From contig JAZRVT010000021.1 of the NCBI GenBank assembly GCA_045599325.1, forward strand, positions 1 through 64,000: 64,000 nt of DNA, read 5' to 3'. Under the pieces are notes generated by a model. It did not search any database. It worked only from the letters and a program-made list of their open reading frames with translations, and had not been told where the DNA came from. The translations under genes were made by a program, and so were the position numbers. Shown here in pieces: positions 8,489-16,943 of the stretch. This stretch comes from Cacconaster sp045599325. Lineage in GTDB: Bacteria > Bacteroidota > Bacteroidia > Bacteroidales > UBA932. Numbering within the stretch: position 1 is the stretch's first letter; each line of letters begins with the position of its first letter.

Positions 8489-11461
8489 ATGGAAAGAGCA
8501 ATCAGGAAATGGGTTTCGTTCATTTGTGCTTTTGCATTCCTTCTGCCGGTCGTCCCGCTTTACGCGCAGACGATGACGGTGACAGGAACTGTGACTGACA
8601 ATCAGAATGAGCCTCAGATAGGCGTTACTGTGCACAATGAGACCAGTGACGCTTACACAGTCACCGATCTTGACGGCAAATATAGCATTAAGGCCGCCAA
8701 GGGTGATGTATTGGCATTCTCATCAATCGGTTTCGTTACCCAGAAGAAGAACGTTGATGTCAGCAATATTATTGACATCATTCTGGCTCCCGACGCCGAA
8801 ATGCTTGAAGAAACAGTTGTTGTCGGATACGGAACAGCGAAGAAGATCAGTTCCGTAGTCGGTGCCTCTACAATCGTCAAATCAGACGCATTCACAAAAA
8901 TCCCTACAGCAAGTGCAGGTGATGCTCTTCAGGGAAAAGTCGCCGGTCTTCAGATCTATACCAGTTCAGGAGAGCCTAGCGCTTCTGTTTCAATGCGTCT
9001 CAGGGGCGTCAACTCAATCAACGCCTCCACCACGCCTCTGTTCATTCTCGACGGGTCCCCGGTTGATGTTGCTATCTTCACCGCACTGAACCCGAACGAC
9101 ATTGAAAGCGTGACGGTTATGAAGGATGCATCATCCACCGCTATCTACGGTTCACGTGCTGCGAACGGTGTCATTTACATCACAACAAAGAAAGGCGCCA
9201 GCGAAAAGCCTGTTGTGAGCGTGAGCGCGAACTACGGCATCTCCCAGCTCGCACAGTTCCCGATCGAGCTGATGAATGCCGAAGAGTGGTTCCAGTTCAG
9301 GGAACTTGCCGATCCGAGCCTTCTCAACAATGCCCAGTTCCAGGAATTGAAGGAGTTCAGGCTTAAGAACAATATCAGCACCGACTGGAGAAAGTGGATT
9401 CTCAACGAGAACGCTCCTACCAAGCAGGCTGATATGAGCATCTCCGGAAGAAGCCAGAGAAGTGACTACTATGTTTCTCTCGGAGCTTTCTTCCGTGATG
9501 GCATTATGCCGTATTCCGACATGGGCCGTTATTCACTCCGCTCAAACATCAATACAAAGGTGACTGACTGGTTCAAGTTCGGCATAAATCTCAACCTTAC
9601 ATATCAGACTCAGCACAATGCCGGCTATGCGACTACCAGCACTGGCTACTACAACCCTATGAACATCATCGCATGGGGACTTCCGTACGCCACTCCTTAC
9701 GAAATCATAACTGACGCGAACGGCAACTTCCAGGGCTATGGTCCTGAGCAGGACTATATCTCAGACCTCGGAATGAAGAACTACTTCACAATAATGGAGT
9801 ACAGCCCGATGACAAAGCACACTGCAAGGATCAACGGCAACATGTATCAGGAAATCACTCCGTTCAAGGGTCTTGTCCTTCGTGCATCACAGGCTCTTGA
9901 CGGATATGACTACAGATATACCGGCAAGACTGTCCCTACCGACAGGATCTCTGTCACTCCTATCACTGAGGAGTCTTTTGAAAGATTCTACCGTCTCACG
10001 TCTACAAATACGGCTGAATATAAATTCACCATTGCCGAGGAGAACCATTTTGACTTCTTGCTCGGACACGAGTCGATTTTCTCTGACGACAATTATGTTT
10101 CAGCCTGGACGAACGGACAGACAGATGAGCGTCTGACTGACATCAACCACGGTACTATTTCTGACATTCCGAGCTATTCTGATTCGAAGATTGCGTACAA
10201 CTCTTTCTTCGCCCGTCTTTCCTATGACTTTAATGACAGATATTTCCTTGATGCTACATTCCGCCGCGACGGTTCCTCCCTTTTCGGGGCGAACAACAAG
10301 TATGCAAACTTCTACTCAGTGGGAGCGATGTGGAATATCTTCAAGGAGAAGTTCATGCAGAGCGCAGGCTGGGTCAACAACCTTCAGCTGAAGGCTTCAT
10401 ATGGTACGATGGGAAACTCCGGGATCAGCAACTACAGGGCGTTCGGACTTACCTCGACCGGCAACACCTATGACGGCGAGTCATCCTGGTATATAGCGTC
10501 ACTCGGCAATCCGAACCTCACCTGGGAGACTCTTGAATCATTCAACGTTGGTCTGAACGGAACATTCTGGGACTGGTTCACCTTCAACGTCGAGTTCTAT
10601 AACAAGGAAACCAAGGATATGCTGATGTACATTCCGTACTCATTCATTTCAGGATTCTCCGGCGGTTGGGGAAATGTCGGTTCCATGCGTAACCGCGGTG
10701 TTGACGTAGAACTCAAGTTTGACATCCTGAAGAAGAATGACATCTACCTCGGATTGAGTTTCAATATGAACTACAATAAGAACACCATCACTGAACTCTA
10801 TGACGGACGTGATGAGTTCGTTGACGGTGACACCGGACTGAAATATCAGGTCGGCAAGGCATACGGTGAATTCTATGTCGTAAGGTTCGCCGGTGTTGAC
10901 CCTGCAAACGGAAAGTCTCTCTGGTATGATGCCAACGGCAATATTACAGGCACCTATTCAGAAAGCGATGCGGTGTTTATCGGAAAGAACAGGTTCGCTC
11001 CGTGGTCAGGCGGCAGTACTCTCGACTTCAGCTGGAAGGGACTCTCCTTCAATGCTTCAGTTGCAGGTGTCCTCGGCAAGTCAATGGAGAACTACGACCG
11101 TTACTTCATTGAGAGCCCGTCTTTCGCTGATGAGTCGAATATGACAAAGAGGATGCTGAACATCTGGACAACCCCCGGACAGATCACCGACATCCCTACA
11201 GACGCATCAAAGCACGACAGCCGTTACATTGAGGATGCATCGTTCCTTCGTCTGAAGAATGTGCAGATCGCTTACAGTTTCCCGAAGAAATGGATGGAGA
11301 AGACCGGTTTCCTCGGCGGTGCCAAGATATATGTCGCAGGACGTAACCTCTTGACCCTTACCAAGTATACGGGATGGGACCCTGAAATTGACGCAATCAC
11401 TGCAATGGGTAACTACCCTAATACAAAACAATATACTATCGGTGTGGAACTTAATTTCTAA
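8489..11461 (+). CDS. SusC/RagA-family TonB-dependent transporter
   Basis: A 990-residue outer-membrane importer. After a signal peptide ending LYAQ comes a carboxypeptidase-regulatory-like domain (about 30-105), a TonB-box-like segment with VVVGYG (about 112-117), a plug domain with the SusC-type RGVNS and DGSPVD motifs, and a large beta-barrel ending in Phe. It works with the SusD-like lipoprotein encoded next, whose gene overlaps its stop region, to bring oligosaccharides or peptides across the outer membrane using TonB energy. It is the first gene of the locus and carries the candidate DeoR operator. The cargo is inferred only from neighbours (amino-sugar enzymes). Confidence 0.95.
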   Translation: MERAIRKWVSFICAFAFLLPVVPLYAQTMTVTGTVTDNQNEPQIGVTVHNETSDAYTVTDLDGKYSIKAAKGDVLAFSSIGFVTQKKNVDVSNIIDIILAPDAEMLEETVVVGYGTAKKISSVVGASTIVKSDAFTKIPTASAGDALQGKVAGLQIYTSSGEPSASVSMRLRGVNSINASTTPLFILDGSPVDVAIFTALNPNDIESVTVMKDASSTAIYGSRAANGVIYITTKKGASEKPVVSVSANYGISQLAQFPIELMNAEEWFQFRELADPSLLNNAQFQELKEFRLKNNISTDWRKWILNENAPTKQADMSISGRSQRSDYYVSLGAFFRDGIMPYSDMGRYSLRSNINTKVTDWFKFGINLNLTYQTQHNAGYATTSTGYYNPMNIIAWGLPYATPYEIITDANGNFQGYGPEQDYISDLGMKNYFTIMEYSPMTKHTARINGNMYQEITPFKGLVLRASQALDGYDYRYTGKTVPTDRISVTPITEESFERFYRLTSTNTAEYKFTIAEENHFDFLLGHESIFSDDNYVSAWTNGQTDERLTDINHGTISDIPSYSDSKIAYNSFFARLSYDFNDRYFLDATFRRDGSSLFGANNKYANFYSVGAMWNIFKEKFMQSAGWVNNLQLKASYGTMGNSGISNYRAFGLTSTGNTYDGESSWYIASLGNPNLTWETLESFNVGLNGTFWDWFTFNVEFYNKETKDMLMYIPYSFISGFSGGWGNVGSMRNRGVDVELKFDILKKNDIYLGLSFNMNYNKNTITELYDGRDEFVDGDTGLKYQVGKAYGEFYVVRFAGVDPANGKSLWYDANGNITGTYSESDAVFIGKNRFAPWSGGSTLDFSWKGLSFNASVAGVLGKSMENYDRYFIESPSFADESNMTKRMLNIWTTPGQITDIPTDASKHDSRYIEDASFLRLKNVQIAYSFPKKWMEKTGFLGGAKIYVAGRNLLTLTKYTGWDPEIDAITAMGNYPNTKQYTIGVELNF

Positions 11462-11478
11462 TGGAGGAGGATTCGAAA

Positions 11479-12990
11479 ATGAAAAAGACAATATTCGGAC
11501 TTATTGCAATGCTCATGCTGGTCTGCTCCTGCGACCTCAACATTGAGCCTACAAGTTCCATCTCCACTGAAAACGCACTTCAGACAGTGCAGGATGCGAA
11601 GAAATTCCGCCGCGACCTCTATCTTACGATGAGGGACTATCTTGATTCGGGTTCACCGGTCTATCTGATGGAACTGATGGGCGACACCTTCCACGCTTCA
11701 ATAACCTTCGGTAACCGCAACGGTGAGTACTACAAGTGGGAGATGCGCTCTACTTTCGGCAATGTCGAATCCCTGTGGCACTACAGCTACTACTGCGTGA
11801 TGCTCGCCAACTTCCTGGAAGAGGGCATCCCTCAGATAGAGACAGCCGGTCTCAGCGACTCTGACAAGGCCACACTCAACACAATACTCGGAGAATGTGC
11901 TTTTGTCAAGGCCTATTCAATGTTCAAGCTTGCCGAACTCTTCTGCCAGAATTACAGCGCCTCCTCTGCTGCTGCCGCGTATGGCGTTATGCTCAGCAGC
12001 GAGACATTTGCTACACCTAGTGTCCAGGCCACTTATCCCGGCAGGTCATCTCTTGCTGAGACATACCAGTATATCGAAAGCAACCTCAGCAAAGCTGAAT
12101 CATTGCTCGGTTCAGTGGCCGGCAAGGTGGGCTCTCCATATATAACTGCCGATGCTGTAAAGGCTCTCAAGGCAAGGGTGGCATTGAACAAGGGCGATTA
12201 CCAGACAGCGGCCAGCACGGCGGCATCTCTCGTCGACGGTGGCAATTATCCGCTTCTTGACAATGAGGATGACTTCAACAGTCTCTGGACAAACGACAGC
12301 GGCAAGGAGTGCATCGTTCAGTACTGGGCTGACTATCAGTCTGCACCGGCTTCCAACTGTTACGATTATGTCGCCCTTCAGTCAAATGGGACATATTCTC
12401 CTAACTACATTCCTGAGAAGTGGATAGTGGAGGCCTATGACCAGAAGGATATCCGCTTCAAGTGCTGGTTCTTCAAGACTCCGGCCGTTTTCGGCAATAT
12501 GTCGAGCACACTTTACCTTCTCAACAAGTTCCCGGGCAATCCTGAACTTATGCCGGGCGTCAGCATCTCAACCTACATCAACAAGGTGAAACCGTTCCGC
12601 ATTGCTGAGCAGTATCTTATCGCTGCCGAGGCATTTGCGGCCAATGGAAATGATTCTGAGGCCTGCAAGTATCTCAACAAGCTTCGCGCAAGCAGAATCC
12701 CGGGTTATGCTTCAAAGAGCTACACTGGCGATGAGCTGATGCTGCAGATCAAGAGCGAACGTGCAAAGGAGCTTGTGGGTGAGGGTTTCAGGTTCAAGGA
12801 CCTCAAGCGCTGGAATGAAGGTATGGCACGATCAGAGGCTCAGGACAGCCAGGTGGTAAACAACGCCGGCAGCCAGACCACTGAACTGATGACCAGGAGT
12901 GCTTCGGATCCGTTCTTCCTCTGGCCGATCCCTCAGTCAGAGATAGACTCCAACCCGCAGATCAGAAGCCAGCAGAATCCCGGATACTAG
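11479..12990 (+). CDS. SusD/RagB-family lipoprotein
   Basis: A 503-residue surface lipoprotein with lipobox LVCSC. TPR-like helices and the C-terminal block PFFLWPIPQSEIDSNP are typical of SusD proteins, which form a hinged lid over the SusC barrel and bind ligand. The start at 11479 was chosen over an upstream in-frame ATG at 11461 because a GGAGGA ribosome-binding-like sequence (11463-11468) then lies 10 bases before it. It immediately follows susC and precedes the repeat lipoprotein. Confidence 0.93.
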   Translation: MKKTIFGLIAMLMLVCSCDLNIEPTSSISTENALQTVQDAKKFRRDLYLTMRDYLDSGSPVYLMELMGDTFHASITFGNRNGEYYKWEMRSTFGNVESLWHYSYYCVMLANFLEEGIPQIETAGLSDSDKATLNTILGECAFVKAYSMFKLAELFCQNYSASSAAAAYGVMLSSETFATPSVQATYPGRSSLAETYQYIESNLSKAESLLGSVAGKVGSPYITADAVKALKARVALNKGDYQTAASTAASLVDGGNYPLLDNEDDFNSLWTNDSGKECIVQYWADYQSAPASNCYDYVALQSNGTYSPNYIPEKWIVEAYDQKDIRFKCWFFKTPAVFGNMSSTLYLLNKFPGNPELMPGVSISTYINKVKPFRIAEQYLIAAEAFAANGNDSEACKYLNKLRASRIPGYASKSYTGDELMLQIKSERAKELVGEGFRFKDLKRWNEGMARSEAQDSQVVNNAGSQTTELMTRSASDPFFLWPIPQSEIDSNPQIRSQQNPGY

Positions 12991-13021
12991 CAGATATTAA
13001 CGACAAAAAGACAATTGCGAT

Positions 13022-14983
13022 ATGAAAAACATATTTAAATCCTTTATTGTTCTGCTTGCAGCCGCTCTGTGCACCTTCTCCTGCATCCCGGCGGAGAGCT
13101 ATCTCTACCAGCCGGACAATGAGTGCGTCACATTTGAAAAGAGTGCTGTAAGCTTCTCTTTCACGGATGAGGCTGTCCCAATTGACATCAGACTTGTCAG
13201 AGGTGTCAATGACCAGCCTCTCACAGTGAACCTCAGCCTTTCACAGGACGAGGCCAATGTATTCAGCCTCTCCTCAAGCACTGTCTCCTTCGCTGCAGGT
13301 GAAAGCTATGCCAGCGTCCAGGTGACCTATGACTTCGAGGCGGTGCCGGCTGGAAAGCACAATTTCACCGTCTCCTTCGACGAGAGGATGAAATCCCCGG
13401 CAGGCAGCAATTCCATCAGCGGTTCAGCCACCAAGGCCGGAAAGAAGCCTGTCGGTGAATATATGGACTATGCTACTCTTGAGTTCTGGTGCTCGAGGAT
13501 GAACAGCCATCTGGCCCTTGATGCTGAGAAGCATTCGCTCCTCCAGGTTTCAACTTCAGACAAGAACAACTACAGAATCAAGAACATCATCAACTCGGGC
13601 ATTGACCTCGACATCAATGTCGACCCTGAGAACGGCTGGACCATCATCGGACCTGAACCTACCGAGTGCCCTTACGACGGTGAGAAGTACATCAAGATCC
13701 CAAGCACGGTGATGTACGAGGGCGAGCCTGTCACCTTCTGGATCGATCCTACTCCTAAGTATCTCTATGTCTATGATATGGGCACCGAGCACGGCGAGGA
13801 GTACACAATGTCCATCGGTGACGACTGGTACACTGAGCTCAAGTCTTATGTCTGGATGACAACCGAGAGCAGGGGAGTCCTTACCTGGCCGGAAGACAAT
13901 GACGGTGAGGACGACGGCTGGTGGCCGCTCTACTACGACGTCATTGACCTCAACCCTATGGAGGACGCCAAGTATATGGACTATGCTACCGTCGAGTTCT
14001 GGCACAAGCCTCTCAACGGCGCCCTGACCCTTGAAGCCGAGCGCCACTCAGTCCTTCAGGTATCTACTGAGAACAAGAACGACTACCGTATCAGGAACAT
14101 CATCAACTCCGGCATCGACCTCAAGATCAACGTCGACCCTGAGAACGGCTGGACGATTACCGGACCTGCCGCTGAAGAGTGCCCTTACGATGGTGAGTAC
14201 TACATCAGGATCCCGAGCACAGTGATGTACGAGGGAGAGCCTGTCACCTTCTGGATCGACCCTTCACCACGATACCTGTATGTCTATGATATGGGTACCG
14301 AACACGGAGAGGAGTACACTATGTCTATGGGAGATGACTGGTATACTGAACTCAAGTGCTATGTATGGTGTTCGACCGAAAGCAGGGGCGTGCTTACCTG
14401 GCCTGAGCTGAACGACGGTTCTGACGACGGCTGGTGGTCGCTGTATTACGATGTCGTCGACTTCAACCCTCAGGAGAATGCCAAGTATATGGACTATGCT
14501 ACTGTGGAGTTCTGGCACAAGCCTCTCAACAGCGCACTCACACGCGATTCCGAGCTCCATTCTGTCCTTCAGGTATCTACTGAGAACAAGAACGACTACC
14601 GTATCAGGAACATCATCAACTCCGGCATCGACCTCAAGATCAATGTGGATCCTGAGAACGGCTTCACGATCACCGGTCCGGCTGCCGTCGAGTGCCCGTA
14701 TGACGGAGAGTATTATATCAAGATTCCAAGCACAGTGATGTACGAGGGCGAGCAGGTTACATTCTGGATCGACCCTACGCCAAGATACCTGTATGTCTAT
14801 GATATGGGTACCGATTACGGCGAGGAGTACACAATGTCAATGGGAGATGACTGGTACACTGAACTCAAGTGCTATGTCTGGTGCTCCACTGAGAGCAAGG
14901 GCGTGCTCACCTGGCCTGAACTGAACGACGGTTCAGACGACGGCTGGTGGTCGCTTTATTACGATGTTGTGAAAATTCTCTAA
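13022..14983 (+). CDS. Surface lipoprotein with three 171-residue repeats
   Basis: A 653-residue protein with a lipoprotein signal (FSC, Cys21) and an N-terminal beta-rich region (about 22-140) that looks like the domains found at the start of SusE/F-position proteins. Then come three tandem repeats beginning YMDYAT at residues 147, 318 and 489. The period is exactly 513 bases. Repeats are rich in Trp and Tyr (GDDWYTELKCYVW, DDGWW), fitting carbohydrate-binding surfaces. Repeats 2 and 3 share an 80-base identical run (14051-14130 and 14564-14643), so the last duplication is recent or is being homogenised. The position after susD suggests a surface glycan-binding protein; the domain family is not one I recognise. 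Confidence 0.8.
   Translation: MKNIFKSFIVLLAAALCTFSCIPAESYLYQPDNECVTFEKSAVSFSFTDEAVPIDIRLVRGVNDQPLTVNLSLSQDEANVFSLSSSTVSFAAGESYASVQVTYDFEAVPAGKHNFTVSFDERMKSPAGSNSISGSATKAGKKPVGEYMDYATLEFWCSRMNSHLALDAEKHSLLQVSTSDKNNYRIKNIINSGIDLDINVDPENGWTIIGPEPTECPYDGEKYIKIPSTVMYEGEPVTFWIDPTPKYLYVYDMGTEHGEEYTMSIGDDWYTELKSYVWMTTESRGVLTWPEDNDGEDDGWWPLYYDVIDLNPMEDAKYMDYATVEFWHKPLNGALTLEAERHSVLQVSTENKNDYRIRNIINSGIDLKINVDPENGWTITGPAAEECPYDGEYYIRIPSTVMYEGEPVTFWIDPSPRYLYVYDMGTEHGEEYTMSMGDDWYTELKCYVWCSTESRGVLTWPELNDGSDDGWWSLYYDVVDFNPQENAKYMDYATVEFWHKPLNSALTRDSELHSVLQVSTENKNDYRIRNIINSGIDLKINVDPENGFTITGPAAVECPYDGEYYIKIPSTVMYEGEQVTFWIDPTPRYLYVYDMGTDYGEEYTMSMGDDWYTELKCYVWCSTESKGVLTWPELNDGSDDGWWSLYYDVVKIL
13460..14980 (+). 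repeat. In-frame 513-bp triplicate
   Basis: Units at 13460-13972, 13973-14485 and 14486-14980, the last shortened by six codons. Period and frame are exact, and the internal domain boundary falls at YMDYAT. Copies 2 and 3 are more alike than either is to copy 1. Confidence 0.92.
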
Positions 14984-14993
14984 ATCCGCGCTG

Positions 14994-15036
14994 CCTGCGC
15001 CTCCGGGACCAACCCCACGGAGGCGCAGGTTTCTTT
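14994..15036 (+). terminator. Intra-locus hairpin terminator or attenuator
   Basis: A perfect 12-bp stem (CCTGCGCCTCCG with CGGAGGCGCAGG) is followed by TTTCTTTAT. It sits between the repeat lipoprotein and the N-formylglutamate-amidohydrolase-like gene. It should end or reduce transcription, giving more susCD and lipoprotein mRNA than of the following gene. Confidence 0.75.
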
Positions 15037-15042
15037 ATATGT

Positions 15043-16002
15043 ATGAAAACCCTCAGGACACTCCACACGCTTCTGTTCGCAGCATTGCTGCTGTTCTCCT
15101 GCGAAAACCCTGACGACGGACCCAGATTCCTGACGCCAGAGGAGATTGCGGAAATCAATGCTCAGAAGAAAGCACAGCAGAAAGAGATTGATATGACAAG
15201 ATATGTCGAGTACAGGAGCGGTGACTGTCCTATTATTCTTTGTGTTCCTCACGGAGGGACACTCCTTGACACAGATCTGAAGCAGCGTACAAGCGCCAAC
15301 TGTCCTGACCCTGATTTTGCCACGGACCTCGACTATAACACCAGGGAGCTTGCCGATGGAATTGATGCGGCCATTTTCGAAAGGATGGGGAAGCACCCCT
15401 ATATGATAATAGCTGTTATCAAGCGCAATCACGTTGACTTCAACAGGGAAAAGAGGTATGCAATCCCGGAGGATGATGAAGCGCTTGACAAGATATATGA
15501 ATACTACCATTCGCACGTGGAGCAGGCCTGCAGCGAGGTTTCAGGCAAATTCGGCCACGGACTTCTGCTTGACATCCACGGCCAGAGCCATTCAGAGCAG
15601 ATCGATCTGGGCTATCTGCTGTCAGTTTCCACCCTCAACAAGACTGATGCAGCCCTCAATTCAGGCAGTTATGCCGCCTCGTCGAGCATAAGTCACCTCA
15701 GCAGGACGAACAAGGCAGGGATGGACTTCGCCCAACTGCTCCGCGGTCCCGGCTCTTTCGGAGGTATTCTCTATGCAAACGGTCTGGAGTGCGTCCCACG
15801 TCCCGGGAACACTACCCCGGGCAATACCCCGTACTTCAATGGGGGATTCACCACAAAAAAGTATGGTTCATACAGTGGCGGCGTAATAGACGCCATTCAG
15901 GTAGAATTCAGATATTCCTACAGGGACACGCCGGCGCAGCGCGCAAAAGCGGCGAACGCTGTGGCAAAGACATTGGATGAGTTTACGTCTGCTGTCTGGT
16001 GA
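15043..16002 (+). CDS. N-formylglutamate amidohydrolase-like lipoprotein
   Basis: 319 residues. The start at 15043 gives a lipoprotein signal (LLFSC). The body matches the N-formylglutamate amidohydrolase family: CVPHGG near residue 65, LDIHGQSH in the middle and IQVEF near the end carry the His/Glu metal ligands expected of this carboxypeptidase-like fold. Known relatives act in histidine degradation in the cytosol, but here the protein is exported, lipidated and placed in a glycan locus, so it more likely cleaves an amide of the imported material. Substrate unknown. It lies tail to tail with deoR, separated by two bases. Confidence 0.75.
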   Translation: MKTLRTLHTLLFAALLLFSCENPDDGPRFLTPEEIAEINAQKKAQQKEIDMTRYVEYRSGDCPIILCVPHGGTLLDTDLKQRTSANCPDPDFATDLDYNTRELADGIDAAIFERMGKHPYMIIAVIKRNHVDFNREKRYAIPEDDEALDKIYEYYHSHVEQACSEVSGKFGHGLLLDIHGQSHSEQIDLGYLLSVSTLNKTDAALNSGSYAASSSISHLSRTNKAGMDFAQLLRGPGSFGGILYANGLECVPRPGNTTPGNTPYFNGGFTTKKYGSYSGGVIDAIQVEFRYSYRDTPAQRAKAANAVAKTLDEFTSAVW

Positions 16003-16004
16003 CC

Positions 16005-16769
16005 TCAGACAATTATCAGCTCCACTCCCAGGTCAGTTATTGCTTTTCTTGCACTCTCAGGGAGACCGTCATCGGTGATCAAGGTGTGGATTGAATCCAT
16101 ACCGCAGATCCTGACGAACCCTTTGCGACCGAATTTTGTGGAATCTGTCAGGACGATGGTGCGTTCCGAGGAACGGATTATCTGCTGGCACAGTTCGGCC
16201 TCTCCAACAGCTGCGCAGGTGATTCCATAGGAAGGGTCGAACCCGTCAACTCCGATGAATGATTTCGAGCAATAGACATTCTTGATGGAATTGACGGCCT
16301 CAATTCCAAGAACGGACAGGGTGTTGCTGTAGAGCAGGCCGCCGGTCTGCATTACGGTGACTCCCGGCATCTCTCCCAATATTGATGAGATATTGACGGA
16401 TGTGCTGACTACATTGAGACGCCCTTTAGGAGAGAGATGCTCCGCGAAGATGGCGAGAGTGGAACCGGAGGCGATGATGATTGAGTCGTTCTCCGCGATG
16501 AGCCGGTTGGCTGCAGCCCCGATCCTGCTTTTCACTTCATAATTTATCAGCTTCTTGGTCGTCAGGCTGATATCCATTATCTGCTTAGTGGTCGGAAGCG
16601 CTCCGCCATAGGCGCGGTACAGCAGCCCCTTGCTTTCAAGGGCGTTTAGGTCCTTGCGTATGGTGGTGGGGGTGACGCCGAGTTTCTCAGCAAGTTCAGA
16701 AACTTTGATGAGGTCGTTCCTGGCCATCGAGTCCAGGATGTATTTGTGCCGTTCTGCCAGATGTGCCAT
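16005..16769 (-). CDS. DeoR/GlpR-family transcriptional regulator
   Basis: 254 residues. The N-terminal winged helix-turn-helix (VSELAEKLGVTPTTIRKDL, about 23-41, continuing to YGGA) is diagnostic of DeoR-type repressors, and the rest is the sugar-phosphate-sensing DeoRC domain (IIIASGSTLAIFAEHL, then KSFIGVDGFDPSYG). These proteins are released from DNA by phosphorylated sugars. With a kinase and a MurQ-like protein in the locus, an amino-sugar phosphate is the likely inducer. It is transcribed away from the ceramidase-like gene, and the shared intergenic region holds a perfect palindrome over its own -33 box, implying autoregulation. Confidence 0.92.
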   Translation of the reverse strand: MAHLAERHKYILDSMARNDLIKVSELAEKLGVTPTTIRKDLNALESKGLLYRAYGGALPTTKQIMDISLTTKKLINYEVKSRIGAAANRLIAENDSIIIASGSTLAIFAEHLSPKGRLNVVSTSVNISSILGEMPGVTVMQTGGLLYSNTLSVLGIEAVNSIKNVYCSKSFIGVDGFDPSYGITCAAVGEAELCQQIIRSSERTIVLTDSTKFGRKGFVRICGMDSIHTLITDDGLPESARKAITDLGVELIIV

Positions 16770-16789
16770 ATAGTATGATGTTCTTTAGT

Positions 16790-16821
16790 CAAAGTTACTA
16801 TTATTAATTGGTTTCCCCAAA
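16790..16821 (-). promoter_or_regulatory. deoR promoter
   Basis: Read on the minus strand: TTTG (16821-16818), 20 bases, TAACTTTG (16797-16790). The -33 box overlaps the left arm of the TTTCGTTTT palindrome. Confidence 0.75.
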
Positions 16822-16845
16822 ACGAAATCTACAATATTTCGTTTT
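16819..16845. promoter_or_regulatory. Perfect palindromic operator of the DeoR regulator
   Basis: AAAACGAAAT (16819-16828), a 7-base spacer, then ATTTCGTTTT (16836-16845): a perfect 10-bp inverted repeat in the divergent region between deoR and the ceramidase-like gene. Its half-site TTTCGTTTT is also present before susC. DeoR-family proteins commonly bind motifs of this TTCG type. Confidence 0.7.
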
Positions 16846-16891
16846 CGATAAGAAACAAAACTTTTTCGGGCGATGATTATTAAAATTCAGG

Positions 16892-16922
16892 TTGTGAAAT
16901 CGCAACGGATTTTGTAAATTTG
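16892..16922 (+). promoter_or_regulatory. Promoter of the ceramidase/GH20 operon
   Basis: A partial -33 (TTG at 16892-16894), 20 bases, then TAAATTTG (16915-16922), 21 bases before the ATG at 16944. The palindromic operator lies about 70 bases upstream of this -7 box. Confidence 0.6.
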
Positions 16923-16943
16923 CTTATTAACACTTGACAGCCT

